DNA from: Bifidobacterium mizhiense
GTDB taxonomy: Bacteria > Actinomycetota > Actinomycetes > Actinomycetales > Bifidobacteriaceae
Reading direction: 5' to 3'
Assembly: GCF_020884755.1 (NCBI RefSeq)
Contig: NZ_BPWE01000005.1
Span: forward strand, 62,001 to 126,000
DNA length: 64,000 bases
Shown: in pieces, positions 37,101 to 44,369 of the stretch
Layout: each line of letters begins with the position of its first letter
Numbering within the stretch: position 1 is the first letter of the stretch
Notes under the pieces: model-generated
Databases searched by the model: none
What the model saw: only the letters and a program-made list of their open reading frames with translations
What the model was told of the DNA's origin: nothing
Position numbers and translations under genes: made by a program

Positions 37101-38329
37101 CCATGGATGTGAGCGCACTCAGGACGACGACTGCCAGGCCCGCTGCCTTGAATGACGAGGAGTCCAAAGCAGTGACTGGGCGGATGCCGACCGTGGGAGA
37201 CGATCAGCATCGGCCGCCCGAGGCCATCAGCGGCAGCGGCGTGACCGCCGACAATCCCGTGGAGCGCGGCTTCACCCAGTGGGACTTTGACAAGTCCAGC
37301 GACGAGAAAAGCGATGAGACCGGCGGTCGTCAGGCCAGGGCGGCATCCAGCCGGACCGCCTCACAGACCGTCCCACAGAGTACACATGCCCGGCGCCAGG
37401 ATGACGCCGAGGCACACGACAGAACCCATGCACGCGTGGCCGGCGGCTCGACCGATCAGGCATACGAAGAGCGGCAGAATGACCGCTCGAATCAGGATGC
37501 CGAACGAGCACCCCGATCCTCCAAGAAGCGCGATTTTGACGAAGAAGAGCAGCAGACCACGGTCATGGAGCCTCTGCCCCCCAGCTTCACGCCCGAAATT
37601 CACTCCATGCCAGCGCCGGTGACGTATTCGGAACTTCCGGACGATAGCCAGGACGAGGATCTGGATGACGAGACAGATATGGCCGACACGCGTCTATTCG
37701 GCCGTTTCACGACTCGCTCCGTAGTCATTGCCGTAGCGGCAGCAATCATCGTAGTGGCCTTGGTGTGGGCGATCTCGACCATCTCCGGCTCCCGACCCAA
37801 GGTCGGCAAGGAGGAGGGCGGCTGGCCGGTCATGTCCAACGTCCCCTTCCCCGGTGGGACCGATGGGGACGAGGAGGCGACAACTTCCAACAATGGCAAG
37901 GCCAAGGCCAACGGCAAGGCCAAGGCCGGTACCGACAAGGTCAGCCATGCTGACAAGGTGGCCAAGAAGGTTCCCAATCCGCCCAAGCCCAAGAACACCA
38001 CAGCCTATCAGTCGGATCGGCAGCTCTTCCTGAACAAGCCCGCCGGCCTGCAGGGCTTCGGATGGTACATGCACCTGACCAAGCCGGAGGAAGTCTCCCG
38101 CCTGACCATCGTCATGCCTCAGAGCGGCGGCCATGCCCAGATCTACGCGAACTCCACAGCGGCCCAGCCCAACCAGGGGCAGCCGCTGGCCGACTTCAGC
38201 TTCGATCCCTCGGGCACCACCCAGGTCACCCTGCGTGAGCCGGTCACGACCCAGGATCTGGTCGTCTGGGTGCCCATGGACGGCATGCCGGGCAACTCCC
38301 TACGCTTCACGTCCGTCCAGGCCTTCTAA
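34109..38329 (+). CDS. murJ: MurJ lipid II flippase fused to a pseudokinase and an extracellular domain
   Basis: MurJ (MviN) moves lipid II across the membrane. Residues 1 to about 540 hold the 14-helix MurJ core (ASRVTGQIRTILLAAAIG, ...). A disordered linker leads to a cytoplasmic kinase-like domain (about 647-890, beginning GDTILGRYTLVTLLRRANG). It lacks key catalytic parts: the HRDxxxxN loop is replaced by AAGMVDYAVSTSTIRL and there is no DFG. A long acidic, charged stretch (900-1200) precedes one membrane span (about 1203-1224) and a terminal outside domain (1305-1406) that resembles a discoidin/F5-8-like sandwich. M. tuberculosis MviN (Rv3910) has the same plan, where phosphorylated pseudokinase recruits FhaA. 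Total 1406 residues. Confidence 0.92.
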   Translation: MSSVGRNSAIMATGTAASRVTGQIRTILLAAAIGTTGIAADAYQTGAMIPQVMFTLISGGIFNAVLVPQIVRTLKERDAADRLNKLITVAMVLLALLTLLLMLGTPVLTTIYLNSKWNPAQRALANSFTLWCMPQVFFYGLYTVLGQILAAKGRFTAYAWSSVGANLISCLGFLVFILLFGNARSQPVGFWDNGKVALTAGAWTLGVAFQALVLFIPLIMSGFRYRPRWGLRGIGLRSMGSVAAWSMGVVVIDQLANVINARINNGAPLEGNPLDIAGNGSYQNAYTLFILPYSLVAVSVSTAIFPKLSKAVSDGRIEDAREDLSQALRNVGLMMFFFTAVMLAIPVPITRALLPSVGVHEAVLISGPLIGLSLGLVPMSAFLLIQRTFYAFEDGRHPFIFAAVSNTIQVVLVLASIRLAPPRYWAALVGLSLSLSNILSFPMLAGMLRRPFQGYLDGRRILGTYAKAFLAAGLALAASLTVKTPLTRLVGAWVQDRQGHMSWVQALFICVVITLLTAAIYAVTLVALRTEEFTQLMVDLARRLGRTARHPVRSLDALDGRPSRLADRSVRVVHSSSPDSTQPGMDAALENFEETREPGTDGESATAGPPPAPPAPQPVRIVPRNSTVHHGVANHRRRPTSDESSASMNAHIGDTILGRYTLVTLLRRANGLSVWRAKDKVLDRDCQLFIAGDSTCTDLINVNASGLALSKDRRFTPVYQLHTRDGVSLIVTAPDAGMSLRDYMHGPAGETLSDRAIGTIMGEVTEAMRTLHAAGMVDYAVSTSTIRLAPASITLADAPISPMIAHPSVPNETGLADEEHAIRELAGVLYAMLTRRPDQDGRQPSLQALPKHTPGEFRIICMRGLGLTDDQGAKPVPLVTLAELSALLSPWIPPEELTDSDLIWPEMDGRASIETVALRPVDPKDVLPLPDGLTSSALPAAQTVTHNEPHWKTNQLLFPGRSEIEMLNPEDTDTDLFSLFDERQRLRSLSSRSRKTAAMDVSALRTTTARPAALNDEESKAVTGRMPTVGDDQHRPPEAISGSGVTADNPVERGFTQWDFDKSSDEKSDETGGRQARAASSRTASQTVPQSTHARRQDDAEAHDRTHARVAGGSTDQAYEERQNDRSNQDAERAPRSSKKRDFDEEEQQTTVMEPLPPSFTPEIHSMPAPVTYSELPDDSQDEDLDDETDMADTRLFGRFTTRSVVIAVAAAIIVVALVWAISTISGSRPKVGKEEGGWPVMSNVPFPGGTDGDEEATTSNNGKAKANGKAKAGTDKVSHADKVAKKVPNPPKPKNTTAYQSDRQLFLNKPAGLQGFGWYMHLTKPEEVSRLTIVMPQSGGHAQIYANSTAAQPNQGQPLADFSFDPSGTTQVTLREPVTTQDLVVWVPMDGMPGNSLRFTSVQAF

Positions 38330-38441
38330 GCAGGTCCTCCACACGTCCCTGGCTGGAACACTTGGCTGTCCATTCTTGCTGCTGTCTTGCTGTTGCCGAT
38401 CCTGAAAGCAGCTAGGATTGAAAGTTCCTGGAAAATGGGAA

Positions 38442-38509
38442 GGAATCCCAGGCGGGGTTCCGACCATGGGTGTACCGAAATGGTAATGTGTTGGATTTTT
38501 CCTCCAACA
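38442..38509 (+). promoter_or_regulatory. Structured leader upstream of the aminotransferase (three hairpins)
   Basis: Three short stems follow each other in the 240-base gap before the ATG at 38570. They are GGAATCCC / GGGGTTCC (38442-38461, one G-T pair), TACC / GGTA with a GAAA loop, and TGTTGGA / TCCAACA (38489-38509). The function is unknown and I do not recognise a riboswitch family. Confidence 0.35.
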
Positions 38510-38569
38510 AAGCCCTTGCAGGTAATACAGTTTCCTTAGACAACGGCGGCAGGAAGGCGGAAGTCAGTC

Positions 38570-39853
38570 ATGGCGGATGATCCCAATATCGCACCCAAGG
38601 TCATCAAGAACGATCCCTGGTATAGCTCCTATGCAGCACGAGCCGAGCAGATGCGCGCCTCCGAAATTCGCGCTCTCTTCGCTGTCGCCAATCGACCCGA
38701 GGTGGTCTCCCTGGCCGGCGGCATGCCCTACCTGGGCCGGATGCCTTTCGATAAACTGGCCGACCAGCTTGGCGACATGCTGCGGAGCAAGGGCCAGGTG
38801 GCCTGGCAGTATGGGTCAGCACAGGGCGATCCCCATCTGCGCGAGGACGTGCTGCCCATCATGGAGCTGGAAGGCATTAAGGACGTTCAGCCGGATGACG
38901 TGGTCATCGTCAACGGTTCCCAGTCGGGACTGGACCTGATCACTAGAATCATGTGCGATCCGGGCGATGTGGTGCTGGCTGAGGCACCCAACTATGTAGG
39001 CGCCCTGGGCGTCTTCCAGTCCTTCCAGGTCGATGTGGTCAACGTGGTCATGGACGGAGACGGACTGATTCCCGAGGCTCTGGAAGAGACCATTCTTGAG
39101 CAGCGCCGTCAAGGCAAAGCGGTCAAGTTCCTCTACACCGTGCCCAACTTCCACAATCCCGCCGGCGCCACCATGAGTGTCGAGCGGCGGCCGCGAGTTA
39201 TCGAGATCGCCAGAAAGTACCATGTGCTTATTGTCGAGGACAATCCTTATGGACTACTGGCCTTCGACGGGCAGACCTATCCGGCCCTGCGCTCTTACGA
39301 CTCCGAGGGCATTGTCTATCTCAGCAGCTTCTCCAAAATCATCGCCCCAGGCATGCGCGTGGCCTGGATGGTTGCGCCTCCTGGCATCCGACAGAAGCTG
39401 GTTCTGGCCAACGAGTCAGCCATCCTTTGTCCTTCCAACATGAGCCAGATGACCATCACCACCTATCTGGACAACTTCGACTGGAAATCGCAGATCAACG
39501 ATTACCGGGGAATGTACAAGGAACGCTGCGATGCCATGGACGAGGCTTTGAAGGAATATTTGCCCTACTGCTCATGGCTGAAACCCAAGGGTGGCTTCTA
39601 CATCTGGCTGAAGATACCCCAGGGTCTCAACGCCAAGGACATGCTGCCCAGAGCGATCACCGCCAAGGTAGCTTACGTGTCAGGCACAGCCTTCTACGAT
39701 AACGGGGAGGGCGCGGATCATATGCGCCTGTCCTTCTGCTACCCCACCCCCGATCGGATCCGGGAAGGAATACGCAGACTGTCCACAGTCATCGAGAACG
39801 AACTCGCCACCGTCCGGCTGTTCGAGCCTGACGGCGACAAGGAAAGGGGCTGA
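38570..39853 (+). CDS. PLP-dependent aminotransferase (fold type I, MocR/LysN-like)
   Basis: A 427-residue class I/II aminotransferase. The PLP-binding elements are the GSQSGLDLITR loop, FLYTVPNFHNPAGATMS, the IVEDNPYGLL Asp, and the Schiff-base Lys in SSFSKIIAPGMRVAW. The C-terminal GGFYIWLKIP and RLSFCYP (substrate-binding Arg) fit 2-aminoadipate/aromatic aminotransferases of the same branch as LysN. The N-terminal helix-turn-helix of MocR regulators is missing, so it is an enzyme. The Ddl-like ligase starts four bases later. The substrate is unknown; coupling suggests a product fed to the ligase or to wall peptide synthesis. Confidence 0.88.
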   Translation: MADDPNIAPKVIKNDPWYSSYAARAEQMRASEIRALFAVANRPEVVSLAGGMPYLGRMPFDKLADQLGDMLRSKGQVAWQYGSAQGDPHLREDVLPIMELEGIKDVQPDDVVIVNGSQSGLDLITRIMCDPGDVVLAEAPNYVGALGVFQSFQVDVVNVVMDGDGLIPEALEETILEQRRQGKAVKFLYTVPNFHNPAGATMSVERRPRVIEIARKYHVLIVEDNPYGLLAFDGQTYPALRSYDSEGIVYLSSFSKIIAPGMRVAWMVAPPGIRQKLVLANESAILCPSNMSQMTITTYLDNFDWKSQINDYRGMYKERCDAMDEALKEYLPYCSWLKPKGGFYIWLKIPQGLNAKDMLPRAITAKVAYVSGTAFYDNGEGADHMRLSFCYPTPDRIREGIRRLSTVIENELATVRLFEPDGDKERG

Positions 39854-39856
39854 ATC

Positions 39857-41071
39857 ATGGCGGCCAAGCACAGCAAGACACCTCGGCAGCAGACCGGCGG
39901 CAAAACCGTGGCAACCGGCAAGGCCAAGACAACCGCGAGCACGAAGACGACCACGGTCGCAAGTCCGACCAGCGCTGCGGCCACCACTTCAGCCACAGGT
40001 GCCAGCGAGGTGGCCAAAAAAGCCAGGCGGACCTCACATCGCTCCATCCGTGAGGCCACGCCAGTCACCATGGACGATGTCACCTCCCTGGCCAGCAAGG
40101 CCACCAAACGTGCTGATAAGTCGCTCCTGGTGATCTGTGGTGGCCTCAGCCATGAGCGCGATGTCTCCATCAGCTCGGGTCATCGAGTTCAGGGATTCCT
40201 GGAGGAGGCCGGGTGGACAGTCCAGGTCCACGACATGGATGGCTCGCTTCTTCCCTACCTGACCGACGAGTCGACCCGCCCTGATCTGGTCTGGCCTTTG
40301 CTGCATGGCGCCAACGGTGAGGACGGTTCCATCCGTGACGTCTTGGAAATGGCCGGATTGCCTTACATCGGATCCCGGGCCAAGGCCTCCCGGACCGCCT
40401 GGAGCAAGCCCATCGCCAAGAACGTCGTCCGCATGGCCGGCTTGCACACTCCGCATTCCGTGACGCTGCCAGAGTCCATGTTCCGCGAGCTGGGTGTCGA
40501 ACCCGTTATCGATATGCTTCTAGGTTCGCTAGGACTTCCACTCTTCATCAAACCCACCATGGGCGGCTCAGCCATGGGTTGCACCATGGTGACGGAGCAG
40601 AGCCAGCTCACCCAGGCGCTGATCAATTGCTTTGCCTACGGTGATGTAGCCCTGATTGAACAGGCTGTCACGGGCACCGAGGTCTCTGTGTCCATCCTCG
40701 AGTTTGACGGACACCCACTGGTTCTGCCTCCGCTTGAAATCTGGACTCCCTCAGGCACCTACGACTTCGAGGCTCGTTCCACACCTGGCCCGACAGAGTT
40801 CTATGTTCCAGCCCGACTGGATGCCAAGACCACACAGGCTGTCAGCGATGCTGCACTGACCGCTCACCGGGCTCTGGGGCTCCGCGATATTTCACGAACT
40901 GATTTCATCGTTGATGCCCAAGGTCAGCCGCAATTCCTGGAGTCCAATGTGGCGCCCGGTATGACGGACACATCGCTTCTGCCACAGTCAGCCCAGGCCG
41001 CTGGCTACAATCTGCCAGAGCTATACACGGCATTGGTTCAATCAGTTTTGAATCAAAAGCGAACCGATTGA
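39857..41071 (+). CDS. D-alanine-D-alanine ligase-like ATP-grasp enzyme with low-complexity N-terminal extension
   Basis: The first 88 or so residues are Ala/Thr/Lys-rich and disordered, not found in typical Ddl. From residue 90 the Ddl fold begins: LLVICGGLSHERDVSISSG, then WPLLHGANGEDGSI, FIKPTMGGSAMGCTMV (P-loop-like; canonical has GSSxG), DFIVDAQGQPQFLESNVAPGMTDTSLLP. The ATP-grasp catalytic motifs are kept, but the usual ENTLPGMT is changed to ESNVAPGMT. The gene is directly downstream of the aminotransferase and may join another amino acid pair. Falling G+C is visible towards the 3' end. Confidence 0.85.
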   Translation: MAAKHSKTPRQQTGGKTVATGKAKTTASTKTTTVASPTSAAATTSATGASEVAKKARRTSHRSIREATPVTMDDVTSLASKATKRADKSLLVICGGLSHERDVSISSGHRVQGFLEEAGWTVQVHDMDGSLLPYLTDESTRPDLVWPLLHGANGEDGSIRDVLEMAGLPYIGSRAKASRTAWSKPIAKNVVRMAGLHTPHSVTLPESMFRELGVEPVIDMLLGSLGLPLFIKPTMGGSAMGCTMVTEQSQLTQALINCFAYGDVALIEQAVTGTEVSVSILEFDGHPLVLPPLEIWTPSGTYDFEARSTPGPTEFYVPARLDAKTTQAVSDAALTAHRALGLRDISRTDFIVDAQGQPQFLESNVAPGMTDTSLLPQSAQAAGYNLPELYTALVQSVLNQKRTD

Positions 41072-41123
41072 GACCTTAAAGCCCCTCTGGTTCTGCCTAT
41101 CGTTCGGCTAGCACGTACAAGGT

Positions 41124-41168
41124 CCGCCTGATGCATGATGTGCAATTTGTACAATATGCGTCAGGCGG
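41124..41168 (+). terminator. Long stem-loop after the Ddl-like gene
   Basis: CCGCCTGATGCA pairs with TGCGTCAGGCGG (12 bp, one G-T pair) with a 21-base loop. No T run follows; probably the terminator of the aminotransferase-ligase operon. Confidence 0.5.
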
Positions 41169-41563
41169 ATCTGCAATATACGCCGATTGCAATACAGGCA
41201 CAGCAGATAGCATACAGGGCGGGCACCAGATTCCCATTAGCATTCTTTCCCAGCCATACAATGGCAGTGGTTCATTGTTCGCCACTCATCATCGATTATT
41301 TCTCGCCTTCTATTCGATATGCCCAGCTCCCCACTTCTGATGTACTCTCCACTTCTCTTTTGCTACTCAGCCAAAGCCGATATTGATCGAAGGGCATGTT
41401 CAGTCAGATCACGGTTTTATATTGTCAACCAAACCGATTTGCAAAATCGACGCAGACCAATGGATTGCCGATGCTGCAATGACTGGTCGTCCTCCGAGAC
41501 TCAACTAACAGGAAACCGCGGTATTCGTTCACACCCTTGAATGCAATCGCGGTCGGTATCCAA

Positions 41564-41579
41564 TGTTTCACGTGAAACA
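41564..41579. other. parS centromere site, perfect 16-mer
   Basis: TGTTTCACGTGAAACA, identical to the consensus ParB site. Confidence 0.95.
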
Positions 41580-42195
41580 TTCTGGGGTGATCAACTTACT
41601 GCACGAACTCCAGCGAGAGCCTCAAACGGTATAACGGCCTATGACCGACAGCGAATCCTGCACCTTAAAAGTGCGAGTCGAATAAAGAAATGGTCGACTG
41701 AAAAAGAAGACGACCCTCGCAGGATTGCAATCACTACGGATGCTGCCTGATTTTGCTGAAGATGTTATACCAAGTTTTTCTATCAAAGTACGCGTAATTG
41801 CATGTAGGTTTTGCTGCTTTTATAGCGTCGAGAATCGATCCATTTCAACTATGCCAGCAAGAACTTCGAGCGAGGGTTGAGTCTTCACCTGCAAATTATC
41901 ATTCGTTCACCGGCATAGTTATCCCGGTTCATTTGCCCCTATTTGTCAATCCTCATCGCTGAGAACACATCTTCCGATCAGATTTCATTTATTAAGCCAT
42001 CTTGCTGACGCGGTTTGCTTCCCCCACGCACTCTAGGGCTCATAGATAAATGCCCATAGATACCCTGCAAATCAGTGGATTAATATATCCAAGGGGATCC
42101 ATCCTTGTTCAAAGGCCATACTTCATAAGATCAAACAAGCGATTAAAACCGCACCCTACTACAATTGGGCAGTCCTCGGCCTTGCTCAATATGCC

Positions 42196-42546
42196 TTACT
42201 CATCTCTGCTGCTTTCCTCGCTCTTGTTCGATCCGCGCGAGGAACTTTCACCAAGTTCTTCCTGAGTTGAGGATGCATACCGGTCGGTAGATCTAACTGA
42301 CATGTCATCATCAGCGACAAGGTTTTTATCTGTTATCGGAGAATCTGCGCCCAACTCGTCTTCATTGTCATCAGAGCTTGGAGGATTCCAAAAACGCCAG
42401 CTATGCCAGCTGTCATCCTCACTCTTATTATCTGTTTGATGACTAGGATGCTCCCGCAGCAACCGATCAACTCGGAGCATAAACCAGATCAGCACCAGAA
42501 TCGTCCCAAGATTGGTTACGATGGCCACTATCACGGTTTTCTCCAT
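42196..42546 (-). CDS. Small single-span membrane protein, unknown function
   Basis: A 116-residue frame between the Ddl-like gene and trxB. It starts with one hydrophobic helix (TVIVAIVTNLGTILVLIWFML) then a charged, Ser/Asp/Glu-rich tail of about 85 residues. There is no family I recognise. The ribosome-binding site is weak. The trxB ATG lies 110 bases away in the divergent direction. It could be a real small envelope gene or a chance frame in low-G+C DNA; the clear helix and long frame make a gene somewhat more likely. Confidence 0.5.
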   Translation of the reverse strand: MEKTVIVAIVTNLGTILVLIWFMLRVDRLLREHPSHQTDNKSEDDSWHSWRFWNPPSSDDNEDELGADSPITDKNLVADDDMSVRSTDRYASSTQEELGESSSRGSNKSEESSRDE

Positions 42547-42655
42547 AGTTTAAGAATAACCTGCTTCTGTCAGAAACAGACCTACTGTGAGATAAGTAGC
42601 GCCCTTTTCGCCCACCGCGTGTGCCCCAGTCATCCTGCATGGATACAGTAGCGTT

Positions 42656-43600
42656 ATGAAGCAAACTGTTCATGATGCCATTGTTATAGGGTCCGGACCA
42701 GCAGGTTACACGGCCGCCATTTATCTTGGAAGAGCCGGATATGCTCCACTGGTGATTGCTGGAGCCCTAACGCCCGGCGGTCAGCTTATGAACACGACAG
42801 AGGTAGAGAATTTCCCTGGATTCCCAAAAGCGGTATTGGGTCCGGATCTGATGGATCAGATGCGCGAGCAGGCCGAACATTTTGGTGCTCAGATCGAGTA
42901 CGACGATGTCGTCTCAGTTGACTTGAGTGGAGATATCAAACGGATCACTACCGATGGCGGTGAAGAATACCAAACTCGAGCTGTCGTTATCACCACTGGT
43001 TCGCAATATCGAAAATTGGAGATTCCTGGAGAGCGCGAGTTTTCTGGGCGAGGTGTTTCCTACTGCGCCACATGTGACGGATTTTTCTTCAAGAATAAGC
43101 CGATTGTGGTCGTTGGCGGCGGCGACTCTGCCATGAGTGACGCAGACTTTCTGACCCGTTTCGGTTCTTCTGTCACCTTGATTCACCGTCGCCAAGGCTT
43201 CCGCGCTTCAAAAATCATGGTGGACCGAGCCAAGGCCAATGACAAGATCAACTTCCTTCTCGATTCGGTCGTCACGCAGATCAACGGTGACGGTAGCGGT
43301 GTAACCTCTTTGGATGTGCGCAACACAGCAACTGGCCAGCAGTCAAATATTCCAGCAAATGGAGTTTTTGTTGCCATCGGATTCACCCCCCAGACTGCTT
43401 TCTTCAAAGGACAAGTCGACTTGGATCAGGACGGCTATATCCTGGTCAAGGGCGGTTCAACCAAGACCTCCACACCCGGAGTCTTTGCCGCTGGTGACGT
43501 AACCGACAAAGTCTATCGTCAGGCCATCTCTGCTGCTGGCATGGGTTGCCGAGCAGCCTTGGATGCCCAAGAGTATCTTACGAGTTTGGATAACCGCTAA
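42656..43600 (+). CDS. trxB: Thioredoxin reductase
   Basis: Reduces thioredoxin with NADPH through FAD. The 314 residues show the FAD motif GSGPAGYTAAIYLGRAG, the redox-active CATC (Cys137, Cys140), the NADPH motif VVGGGDSAMSDADFL with HRRQGFR, and the C-terminal GVFAAGDVTDKVYRQAISAAGMG. TACAGT lies six bases before ATG and no Shine-Dalgarno is present, so the mRNA is probably leaderless. No trxA follows, unlike in many actinobacteria; a terminator does. G+C is below that of genes left of 41 kb. Confidence 0.96.
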   Translation: MKQTVHDAIVIGSGPAGYTAAIYLGRAGYAPLVIAGALTPGGQLMNTTEVENFPGFPKAVLGPDLMDQMREQAEHFGAQIEYDDVVSVDLSGDIKRITTDGGEEYQTRAVVITTGSQYRKLEIPGEREFSGRGVSYCATCDGFFFKNKPIVVVGGGDSAMSDADFLTRFGSSVTLIHRRQGFRASKIMVDRAKANDKINFLLDSVVTQINGDGSGVTSLDVRNTATGQQSNIPANGVFVAIGFTPQTAFFKGQVDLDQDGYILVKGGSTKTSTPGVFAAGDVTDKVYRQAISAAGMGCRAALDAQEYLTSLDNR

Positions 43601-43631
43601 GACCTGATACGCCCTGCAAACAAGAATTTAC

Positions 43632-43660
43632 GTGCCTGGCAGTTTAAGATTGCCAGGCAC
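43632..43660 (+). terminator. Terminator of trxB
   Basis: GTGCCTGGCA / TGCCAGGCAC, a perfect 10-bp stem with a 9-base loop, followed by TTCGTTT. About 30 bases after the trxB stop. Confidence 0.85.
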
Positions 43661-43822
43661 TTCGTTTATCGACTATTTCAGCAGCTTATTCAGTTGCACT
43701 TAATTGTCTATTGGTTACGACGAAATAGCCCGCTCAACAGAAACATCACTGACCCTACAGCTTTTTCTATCGTCTCCTGCTGATATAACTACTCTCTGCT
43801 AAGGAGACATTACAGAACCCAG

Positions 43823-43837
43823 CCCCCCCCCCCCCCC
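43823..43837 (+). repeat. Homopolymer run of 15 C
   Basis: Fifteen C in a row in an otherwise low-G+C spacer. Such tracts slip during replication and can act as phase-variation switches, or can be sequencing/assembly errors. Confidence 0.9.
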
Positions 43838-44369
43838 AACGCCGCGTCGAAAATCCTACAGACCTTGCTAGCTTAGGTATGCTACTTCCCTGCCAGGAAA
43901 GGAACCTTGCTTCATCTAGAACCACATCTAAGCGGAGACTTACCTCTTAGCCGGCACACAGCACAGACATAAGCAACCACTCCAGTACGCCCAACTAGCT
44001 AGCCAGCTAGTCAACGACTCACCGCATGCCCCACACTTGGGTGCGCTCATCCACCCATGACAGCTAACCAGTTGAGATACCGATCGGACCGGATGTAGTT
44101 AACCGACAACACGACTTGGCTGATCAGTTAGCAGTTATTCAGAACCGAACAGTCTGCCAACATAAGTATATTGCGCACAGCCTTTCAGCACAGATATATC
44201 TGGACAGTGACTGGCACTTACTAATGATGGTTTAATCATTCTGATCTTAAGACAAATGCAGCGATTGCTCATCAGCTCATACGGGACCTGTTTGAGCTAT
44301 GAAGCAATCGCTCGCCTTATCGGCAGGGTTTGGTTAAGCAACCCTTGCAGTCGCATTCTGAGAATAGGA

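Larger units (their letters stand above)
41072..42195. other. 1.1-kb AT-rich non-coding spacer
   Basis: From the Ddl-like stop to the minus-strand hypothetical gene. It carries a long stem-loop (41124-41168) and a perfect parS (41564-41579). Frames here are short and lack ribosome-binding sites. G+C is clearly lower than in the flanking genes to the left. Confidence 0.6.
43601..44369. other. 770-base spacer between trxB and parB
   Basis: Besides the trxB terminator (43632-43660) it contains the C15 run (43823-43837) and ACTAGCT / AGCTAGT (43992-44010), a short inverted repeat. I see no gene. Confidence 0.6.
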
